Source: Nostoc cf. commune SO-36 (lineage in GTDB: Bacteria > Cyanobacteriota > Cyanobacteriia > Cyanobacteriales > Nostocaceae). Taken from it: a stretch of 64,000 bases of DNA. Shown piece by piece: positions 58,466 through 64,000 of this stretch. The stretch spans positions 6,570,501-6,634,500 of the forward strand of contig NZ_AP025732.1 of assembly GCF_023734775.1 (NCBI RefSeq), given 5' to 3'. A program made the translations under genes and the position numbers. Position 1 is the first letter of the stretch, and each line of letters starts with the position of its first letter. The notes under the pieces were generated by a model that worked only from the letters and a program-made list of their open reading frames with translations, had not been told where the DNA came from and did no database searches.

Positions 58466-58903
58466 AGCGTACAAGCAAATATAGGAAGTATTGTAGATGT
58501 AGCAAGTTCGCTACTTGTTGTGTCAACCTTGGTGCGTAGGGGTAGTCTGTCTTAAACATCGCAATGAGCAACGGCAGACAACCTCAAACTCATTAACAGG
58601 GGCTTTCGACATGATCAAGAAGATTATCCTTAGAGAGTTGTAAAAAATAAATTATCCCAAATTTTGTATATTTGTAGGGGTGCAAAGCCTTGCACCCCTA
58701 CGTATCATGTTGGACGCTGACGCGAACGCGCAGCATCCCGCAGGGATTTGGACAGGTTTCAAATCAACCGCCTCCATAAAATTCTTGAAGGGAATTGATC
58801 GGGCTAAAGGGGTGATGCCTGGCATCCTATCAACAAAATAAAATCCCCACACTGGAGGTAGGGACTACAGGATTACTCTAAGCAGCTATTAATACAAGTT
58901 TAG
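58466..58903. other. nblA downstream region with the second copy of the flanking repeat
   Basis: 58642-58715 repeats the element seen upstream of nblA (AAAAAATAAATTATCCCAAA), here with a perfect hairpin GTAGGGGTGCAA (58674) / TTGCACCCCTAC (58690). No gene recognised. Confidence 0.55.
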
Positions 58904-59167
58904 TTAAGGAACTTTTGATTGCTGCCATAAGATGAGTTTCAATTCAGAGTAGTAGCAAGCCCCATCACTAATTTGGTGTTCGTTGTCAGCTAGCCAATCA
59001 TAAATTTGTGTAGCTTTTGCCAATGCCACTTTTTCTGAATGATAAAGCCGAGGTGTAGGGCAATAGGCTTGGCCATTGATGTGTATAGCTACAATCTGCC
59101 AATAATCGCTCTCTGGTACAACTTCTAAAAACCCGTTACTGTAAGGCTGGATTATTCCTATGTTCAT
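58904..59167 (-). CDS. Small conserved hypothetical protein
   Basis: An 87-residue soluble protein (MNIGIIQPYSNGFLEVVPES, then DYWQIVAIHINGQAYCPTPR, ending ELKLILWQQSKVP). A mix of beta strands and a Lys/Ala helix (HSEKVALAKATQIYDWLADN). No known motif and no membrane segment. It is divergent from the DUF2214 gene. Codon use matches its neighbours, which supports a real gene. Confidence 0.6.
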   Translation of the reverse strand: MNIGIIQPYSNGFLEVVPESDYWQIVAIHINGQAYCPTPRLYHSEKVALAKATQIYDWLADNEHQISDGACYYSELKLILWQQSKVP

Positions 59168-59240
59168 CTACAACCATCAAACTTTAAAATAAAGACTACA
59201 ACAAAGCCGATACCAGCTAGTTCTTGCGAGTCGAAGCTAG

Positions 59241-59282
59241 AATCATTAACAGGGGTTGCTACTGCATCCCCTGTTAATGATT
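59241..59282. promoter_or_regulatory. Perfect 15-bp inverted repeat in a divergent intergenic region
   Basis: AATCATTAACAGGGG and its exact complement flank a 12-base loop, between the small gene at 58904 and the DUF2214 gene. A half copy (TCATTAACAGGGG) lies at 58588. It could be an operator, a hairpin or a dispersed repeat. Confidence 0.5.
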
Positions 59283-59421
59283 GTGGGTTCCTAGTCAATG
59301 AAAATCTGAATTATTGGTCACTTTTTGGCTAGCTGTCTTAATGCTAGTTTGGGTTTGATGGTGAAAATCTTTGCCTCAAAACCAATATCAAAATAGTAAA
59401 TTAGCAAAAACTAAAAATAAT

Positions 59422-59877
59422 ATGTGGGGAAGTGCCATAGTCGCGTATTTACATTATTTAAGCTTTATGTTGTGCTTTGGCGCTCTGGTGTTAGAAGCAT
59501 TCAGTTTAAAAAAAGAATTGAGTTTAAATGAAGCTTGGAAAATTGTCATAGCTGATGCAGTGTATGGCATATCAGCAACTATTATTCTTACCACAGGTGT
59601 TTTACGTGTTATCTACTTTGGTAAAGGCACAGATTATTATTTAAGCAACCCAGTTTTCTACGCCAAAGTTGTGGTTTTTATTGTGGTAGGTTTGCTATCT
59701 CTCTATCCCACTTTTTCTTTCATTGGTTGGTTGAAAAGTCTCCAACAAGAGCAAGCACCCAAGCTGGAATTACTAAAACTAAATCGTCTAATCTGGCTAA
59801 TTAGAATTGAACTGGTTGGCTTTACCCTAATTCCGTTATTGGCAGCAATAATGGCAAGAGGAATAGGCACAAACTAG
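59422..59877 (+). CDS. DUF2214 family membrane protein
   Basis: 151 residues from ATG 59422 (MWGSAIVAYLHYLSFMLCFG). An upstream TTG in frame adds an Asn/Lys-rich stretch that is unlike the family. Four membrane segments, with the conserved His of the first helix (YLHYLSF) and VYGISATIILTTGVLRVIYF, YAKVVVFIVVGLLSLYPTFS. This family is widespread in proteobacteria and cyanobacteria. The function is unknown; the helix-embedded His suggests possible cofactor binding. Confidence 0.83.
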   Translation: MWGSAIVAYLHYLSFMLCFGALVLEAFSLKKELSLNEAWKIVIADAVYGISATIILTTGVLRVIYFGKGTDYYLSNPVFYAKVVVFIVVGLLSLYPTFSFIGWLKSLQQEQAPKLELLKLNRLIWLIRIELVGFTLIPLLAAIMARGIGTN

Positions 59878-59981
59878 GGTAAATTAATCATCAGTCAGTA
59901 ATGCTGCACAAGTGATTACCCAACATGGCGGTGCTAATTGCAGCGATCGCAGACTGATATGTGAACTCATATAAAATTAAT

Positions 59982-60515
59982 ATGTATCGATTTAGACAAT
60001 TTATCTGGCGTTGCACCCTGGTAGTCTTTCTAGCATTGACTATATATGTGTTGGGAACTGCAAACATATATGGATGGGGTGTAGAAGAAGCACACGCACT
60101 GCTACGTCAACATCATGAGTCCCCTGGTACATTGCGCTACCACTCGCAAGTATCTATCAAAGATGAATTTGGGTATGCTTGGCAGGTGCTATTGTTTAAA
60201 CAAAATTACAACAATCCTGTCAAAGAATTAAGGTTACGCGTGGTGGGGTTTCCTGGTGTCGTTGAAATTGCTCATCCCCAACCATTGTTGATTGAGACAA
60301 AACTTGCTAAATTGCTTTTGGCATCAGATGTCTACGCTTTAACTGCACCCGCCCCAAATGTAGGTGAATATAACTTAACTGATATTTTACCCAAATTGCC
60401 AACCACCGATGCGCTCAAACTTCATGTGCCTACGTATAGTGGGAAGCCATTGGTTCTCAATATTCCCAACTCTGTAGTCACCGAGTGGCAATGGCTAGTG
60501 ACAGAAATTGATTAA
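59982..60515 (+). CDS. DUF3122 family exported or membrane-anchored protein
   Basis: About 177 residues from ATG 59982 (MYRFRQFIWRCTLVVFLALT); a GTG at 59961 is an alternative. One N-terminal hydrophobic segment (signal or anchor) is followed by a beta-rich domain: LRYHSQVSIKDEFGYAWQVL and LRVVGFPGVVEIAHPQPLL, then KLHVPTYSGKPLVLNIPN. It matches the cyanobacteria-specific DUF3122. Function unknown, probably acting in the periplasm or thylakoid lumen. It follows the DUF2214 gene by about 100 bp on the same strand. Confidence 0.8.
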   Translation: MYRFRQFIWRCTLVVFLALTIYVLGTANIYGWGVEEAHALLRQHHESPGTLRYHSQVSIKDEFGYAWQVLLFKQNYNNPVKELRLRVVGFPGVVEIAHPQPLLIETKLAKLLLASDVYALTAPAPNVGEYNLTDILPKLPTTDALKLHVPTYSGKPLVLNIPNSVVTEWQWLVTEID

Positions 60516-60761
60516 CCCTAGCAACTAACAAAACTTCCAGGTTTGGGGGCTTTTGAAGCAGAGGCTTACTCAAAATGCTACATCTTCACAAAAAAAACCA
60601 AAGCCAGGGCGATGTTCTGTAGAAGCTGCAAAGCGATCGCCATTTCTAATATCTGCGATTTAACACTCACATTTTAATCCTACCGTGGTAGTTAGGCCAT
60701 TTTATATTACTTTTATGGATATCTATTACCATCATTTTTGTTCATCTCAAAAAATAATTAT

Positions 60762-61076
60762 ATGTCTAAACTCTTTGCCGTTGTCGTAGCAACCGTTCCC
60801 GCGTATTATGAGTATAAAAAGGCTCACCCAGAACACGACCAAGATCAACTGGCTTGGTTTCATGAGCAACAAGAGAAGGGAATACTGTTGTGCTGCGGCC
60901 CGTTTTTTCCCCATGATGGAACGGGGCTGTGGGTGATTCAGGCGGAGAATGAGCAAGCGGCTCAAGCCATTGTTAACAGTAGTCCGCGTGTGCGGGATGG
61001 TATGTTAGCAGACTCTGCTAGAGTTGTGGAGTGGCAAGTTCACATTGGACATGAGCGTTTTCAAGGTGGTAAATAA
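60762..61076 (+). CDS. YciI-family protein
   Basis: 104 residues from ATG 60762 (MSKLFAVVVATVPAYYEYKK). The dimeric alpha/beta ferredoxin-like fold is indicated by HPEHDQDQLAWFHEQQEKGI, LLCCGPFFPHDGTGLWVIQA and the Asp/His pair typical of YciI. Relatives include muconolactone-isomerase-like and peroxidase-like enzymes. The substrate is not predictable. No operon partner. Confidence 0.85.
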   Translation: MSKLFAVVVATVPAYYEYKKAHPEHDQDQLAWFHEQQEKGILLCCGPFFPHDGTGLWVIQAENEQAAQAIVNSSPRVRDGMLADSARVVEWQVHIGHERFQGGK

Positions 61077-61094
61077 TTAACCTTTTTTGAATTA

Positions 61095-61187
61095 TAGGAC
61101 TTACGCAAGAGTTACGGAATAACGAACCACAGAGGCGCAGAGTACACGGAGAAATCAAAGTTTGAGAGATATTTGGCGTAAGTCCTA
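61095..61187. mobile_element. 93-bp MITE with TAGGACTTACGC ends
   Basis: TAGGACTTACGC at the left and the exact complement GCGTAAGTCCTA at the right. Interior ACCACAGAGGCGCAGAGTAC is a familiar dispersed cyanobacterial sequence. No coding frame. The rest of the gap 61188-61546 shows only short non-family frames. Confidence 0.7.
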
Positions 61188-61546
61188 AATTAAAAATTTT
61201 GTTATGGATAATAATTTTGAGCAGAAAAAGAATACTTATAGCTCTGGCGCGATCGCTACGACATTTCAAGGTTAGCGATCGCCCGTATCTTATGAAGAAC
61301 TCTAGGAGAGAGCCAAAATCGGAGCGGGTGATGCAACAACTACCGCGTAACTTAGCGAATCATTGCTGTGGTGATCGCATCTGTGGATGGGGAACGGTTG
61401 AGCCTTAAGGAGGTAGCGATTACAGCGTTTGTAAATGTATTTTATTACTTAAGATATTTTTCAGTTAAACAAACTTGTATTTAAGATTACAGTGCTTAAA
61501 TACTAAATTTGTCGGTGATTATTTTTTCTGCCACCAAGGAGTAATC

Positions 61547-62509
61547 ATGGTTTTAAATCAAAGTCAACGCGTTGTAGGCGTATTTACTCATCGTCGAGAT
61601 GCAGAACAGGCACTACATGAATTGAGAGATTCTGGTTTGGCGATGGAGAAAGTATCTGTAGTTGTACAGAATGTAGACCGCAATCATGAGATTGCTGATG
61701 ATGAAATTAAAGAGCCTACTGATGATAAAGCTGACGAAGGTGCAACAGTAGGAGGACTTTCAGGGGGTGCTGTTGGCGGTTTGACTGGTTTATTAGTAGG
61801 TCTTGGAACTTTAGCAATCCCTGGAGTCGGGCCAATAATGCTGGCTGGGGCAGCAGCAACTGCTTTGGTTACAACCCTTGTCGGAGCAAGTATTGGTGCT
61901 GCTACTGGGACTTTTGCTGGTGCATTAGTTGGTTGGGGAATGTCATCAGAGCAAGCTAAAACATATAACGAGCGAGTAGAGAATGGACACTATTTAATAA
62001 TCGTGGATTGTACATCTTTAGAAATTGATAAAGTACAAGCAATTCTACAGCGTTGGGGTATTGAAGAGTTTGGCATTTACGAACATTTCAGCAGTGAACA
62101 TGAAACTACAAATTATTTGACCACGACGGCTTCTGCTACTACCATTCCTAATAAAAGCGGGATGATGACCAAGTATGCTATTAATTATTTTAATCACATA
62201 GATAATGCTGAAGCGGCAATTAACGATATGCGTGCCGCAGATTTTCCAGTAAGCCAGATTTCCTTAATTAGTAAAGACTTTCCTCAACTATTTGGCTCAA
62301 CAGATGTTACTTTAAGTGACCGCTTTGACGCTATGAGGCTAGGAATAGCAGATGATTGGGTACGCTTTTACAACGAGCAAATTGAGCAAGGCAATTACAT
62401 ACTTATCGTTAGTGGCACAGACAATGATCTTGAGCAGGCTAGCTTGATTCTGAGCAAGTATGGTGTTCAAGAGTGCCAAATTTATGACCCGATGTTAATT
62501 CGTTCTTAA
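61547..62509 (+). CDS. General-stress-protein-like membrane-associated protein (paralogue of 27187-28098)
   Basis: 320 residues from ATG 61547, behind a strong AAGGAG 5 bp upstream; the longer frame from 61475 lacks such a site. Domain 1 is RVVGVFTHRRDAEQALHELR. A Gly/Ala-rich segment with hydrophobic stretches follows (GGLSGGAVGGLTGLLVGLGT, GVGPIMLAGAAATALVTTLV). Domain 2 is KYAINYFNHIDNAEAAINDM. The same two-domain plan as the 303-residue protein at 27187. It is related to the general stress protein 17M/YflT domain. Function unknown; desiccation or osmotic stress response is inferred. Confidence 0.72.
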   Translation: MVLNQSQRVVGVFTHRRDAEQALHELRDSGLAMEKVSVVVQNVDRNHEIADDEIKEPTDDKADEGATVGGLSGGAVGGLTGLLVGLGTLAIPGVGPIMLAGAAATALVTTLVGASIGAATGTFAGALVGWGMSSEQAKTYNERVENGHYLIIVDCTSLEIDKVQAILQRWGIEEFGIYEHFSSEHETTNYLTTTASATTIPNKSGMMTKYAINYFNHIDNAEAAINDMRAADFPVSQISLISKDFPQLFGSTDVTLSDRFDAMRLGIADDWVRFYNEQIEQGNYILIVSGTDNDLEQASLILSKYGVQECQIYDPMLIRS

Positions 62510-62511
62510 AA

Positions 62512-62640
62512 GCTGGTGCTTGTGTTGATGCTGCACTGCGATCGCTAATATAAACTTCTACAATCTCACGGGTGTATGCGTCAATTGCAAGTTACACCCA
62601 CTGGTTTTTGCTTTATGGCAAACTTATTCGAGGATATATT
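62512..62640 (-). pseudogene. IS1-family transposase remnant
   Basis: On the minus strand a stretch reads QWV*LAIDAYTREIVEVYIS followed by DRSAAS, with a stop in place of the usual Trp codon. This matches the first catalytic block of IS1-type transposases (WVWLALD...REIVGVYVGDRS). Only about 40 codons remain. Confidence 0.55.
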
Positions 62641-62989
62641 TTAATGCGATCGCCACAATTGGCAATTTGCACCCAATTCATGTTGTTCACACGCAATTTA
62701 CGTGTTCTAAATAACAAATTAGCTTAATATCCTGTTGTTTCTTTAGATAGACGATAAAACTAATTAGCAAAGTTAAATTTTAATTACGCACTACCTCATG
62801 CTTAAACTTTCAAAGCTCTTAAAAATATTTTTTTGAGAGCTTTATTAAAATTAAAAGCAAGTAGATTGGGATAGTGGAATTATTGTTTAAGTATCTTGCC
62901 AATACTTGAAAAAGGAATGAAAAGCGATACTTCAGATAAGAATGTCTCTTAGCTGCTTATGATGGCATTGTCATTCCCTCCAAAGTGAT

Positions 62990-63149
62990 GGGAGCATCCC
63001 AATTTTGCTTAAATCTTTTCCCTCACCCCCAGCCCCTCTCCCAAAGATGGGAGAGGGGAGACATAATTCTAGTTCCCCTTCTCCCAAAGATGGGAGAAGG
63101 GGTTAGGGGATGAGGGCGATCAAAGTTTTTGCACATTTGGGATGCTCCT
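62990..63149. mobile_element. MITE with 8-bp target duplication upstream of the psaJ-like gene
   Basis: The ends are GGAGCATCCCAA (62991) and its complement TTGGGATGCTCC (63137-63148), with direct repeats AAAGTGAT at 62982-62989 and 63150-63157. The interior (63022-63119) is the two-hairpin CCCTCACCC...GATGAGGGC sequence also found at 21250. About 160 bp, no frame. Confidence 0.82.
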
Positions 63150-63243
63150 AAAGTGATAGGTGTTAACGTATCACAAAATCTTTAATGTCTCGAAAAATGC
63201 AACAACAAATAGTTGCAGTCTTAAAATGTTTTAGGAGTATTGT

Positions 63244-63393
63244 ATGCAGAAATCAAACAACCAAAAAGAATATTTCCTTAAGTATCTTTCCCTAGCGCCC
63301 GTTCTTGCTGTTCTTTCGGTATCAGTTGCCTTTTCTACCTGGGCGGTTTTTAATTACTTTATCCCAGACCTTCTCTTCCATCCTATGCCATAA
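63244..63393 (+). CDS. psaJ: PsaJ-like photosystem I subunit IX
   Basis: A 49-residue protein with one membrane helix (LAPVLAVLSVSVAFSTWAVF) and the diagnostic C-terminus NYFIPDLLFHPMP, equivalent to the RFFPDLLFHPL of PsaJ. PsaJ sits at the PSI periphery next to PsaF and binds pigments. The N-terminus MQKSNNQKEYFLKYLSLAP aligns with the YLIKFISTAP part of standard PsaJ. AGGAG precedes the ATG by 10 bp. psaF, its normal operon partner, is absent, so this is an orphan copy or a PsaJ variant. It is followed by a terminator. Confidence 0.85.
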   Translation: MQKSNNQKEYFLKYLSLAPVLAVLSVSVAFSTWAVFNYFIPDLLFHPMP

Positions 63394-63408
63394 GCTATAA
63401 GTCAGCCC

Positions 63409-63436
63409 GCCATAGGTTCAAACCTATGGCATTTTT
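63409..63436 (+). terminator. Terminator of the psaJ-like gene
   Basis: GCCATAGG (63409), loop TTCAAA, CCTATGGC (to 63430), then ATTTTTA: a compact hairpin with T-run, 16 bp after the stop. Confidence 0.85.
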
Positions 63437-64000
63437 AGAGTTACCAAATAGCATATATATTGTCATATAATGCTTTTGCAAGCGTATTTGCCTAATTAGA
63501 CATCTCTAGAAATTAAATATACATTATCCAGAACCCTTGTAGAGACGTAGCAATGCTACGTCTCTACATTCATTTTTGGACTTTTTGCTATATTTATGTA
63601 TTTATACTAGATAATTAGTATAAAACTATCTATTTTCCTGAGATAGTGTTTAGCGTAGGCATTGCTCCCAATTCTAAATAACTCTACCTTTAGATGGTTG
63701 CTTAATCGATTAAAAAGAAATTAGTTTACGTCTATAGCGGTAGTCTTTAACTGTCTAATTAAACAGTTTTTTCTGAAAAAGGTTACTGTATATTCAGGGT
63801 TTAGTCAGCAAAATGTTACGTTGATTTACAATTACCTTGCTTATTTTTAAGTCAGCTTGATTTTAAGTTTCTTGACTTTTTGGTTCATTATTCAAGCATT
63901 CTGATGCAAAATAATGTTTTTATTTCGTAATAATTACCATTAGCGATCGCTACATTTATAATGTTGTACCGAAAGCCAATAAACAAGTTGCAAAAATTCA
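63437..64000. other. Intergenic tail of the window
   Basis: AT-rich. 63539-63567 is the palindrome GTAGAGACGTAGC/GCTACGTCTCTAC with flanks (TATCCAGAAC, ACATT) shared with 34020-34076. A HIP1 site is at 63943. No gene or promoter could be assigned. Confidence 0.55.

Noticed and set aside
58652..58852. 66-residue minus-strand frame downstream of nblA
   Set aside because: Reads through a dispersed hairpin repeat. No support as a gene.
61199..61408. 69-residue plus-strand frame after the YciI gene
   Set aside because: Crosses HIP1-rich non-conserved sequence, has no family features and lacks a ribosome-binding site.

Overview
The window reads as chromosomal DNA of a filamentous, probably heterocyst-forming cyanobacterium of the Nostoc/Anabaena type. 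Evidence: many HIP1 octamers (GCGATCGC); heptamer short tandem repeats (TGCCCAA, AATGACC, ATTACTC types); cyanobacterial genes (nblA, a PsaJ-like gene, the inactive ClpR subunit beside ClpP, DUF4327-, DUF3122- and DUF2214-type proteins); and an abundance of multi-domain histidine kinases and eukaryote-like Ser/Thr kinases. No rRNA, tRNA or CRISPR array was seen.

Layout. 0-5 kb: end of a CheB-like gene, two stray copies of the 3' end of a von Willebrand factor A gene carrying a nested 27-bp insert, a 62-bp tandem array, a vapBC-type pair with a frameshifted toxin, and two tandem vWA genes. 5-14 kb: clpR-clpP, a J-domain protein, an aminotransferase, an orphan amino-acid-binding lipoprotein, then a PP2C phosphatase and an FHA kinase that both carry zinc ribbons. 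14-29 kb: an XRE regulator, a TPR/GT41 glycosyltransferase, a type IV pilin-like gene, bioD behind a frameshifted Ser/Thr kinase, prs, a 1206-residue hybrid histidine kinase and stress genes. 29-42 kb is the most accessory part: a TIR-like protein, a GAF kinase pseudogene, a NADAR protein, a graveyard of mobile DNA (group II intron 3' end, IS4 and IS630 remnants), an AT-rich three-gene cassette (DUF262, DUF3696 AAA ATPase, unknown protein with a toxin-like tail), a broken HNH gene, and what looks like one end of a Tn7-like transposon. 42-55 kb: a frameshifted sensor kinase, a permease-PAS-histidine kinase fusion, a repeat-rich miniature element, an LRR-Roc-COR protein, a cyclic-nucleotide-binding protein and a SulP transporter. 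55-64 kb: a GDSL hydrolase, an RMD1/DUF155 protein, nblA, small conserved proteins, a stress protein paralogous to one at 27-28 kb, and a PsaJ-like gene behind a miniature transposon with an 8-bp target duplication.

The most promising candidate for an undescribed system is the translationally coupled cassette at 35879-39219: a GmrSD-like DUF262 protein, an OLD-like AAA ATPase and a third protein whose C-terminus resembles colicin/polymorphic RNase toxins by eye. It sits directly beside transposon remnants. A second is the Tn7-like end at 41502-41832. About ten genes in the window are split by single-base indels, several in homopolymer runs. Either this stretch is decaying or the assembly carries uncorrected indels, so the split genes are annotated here as single loci.
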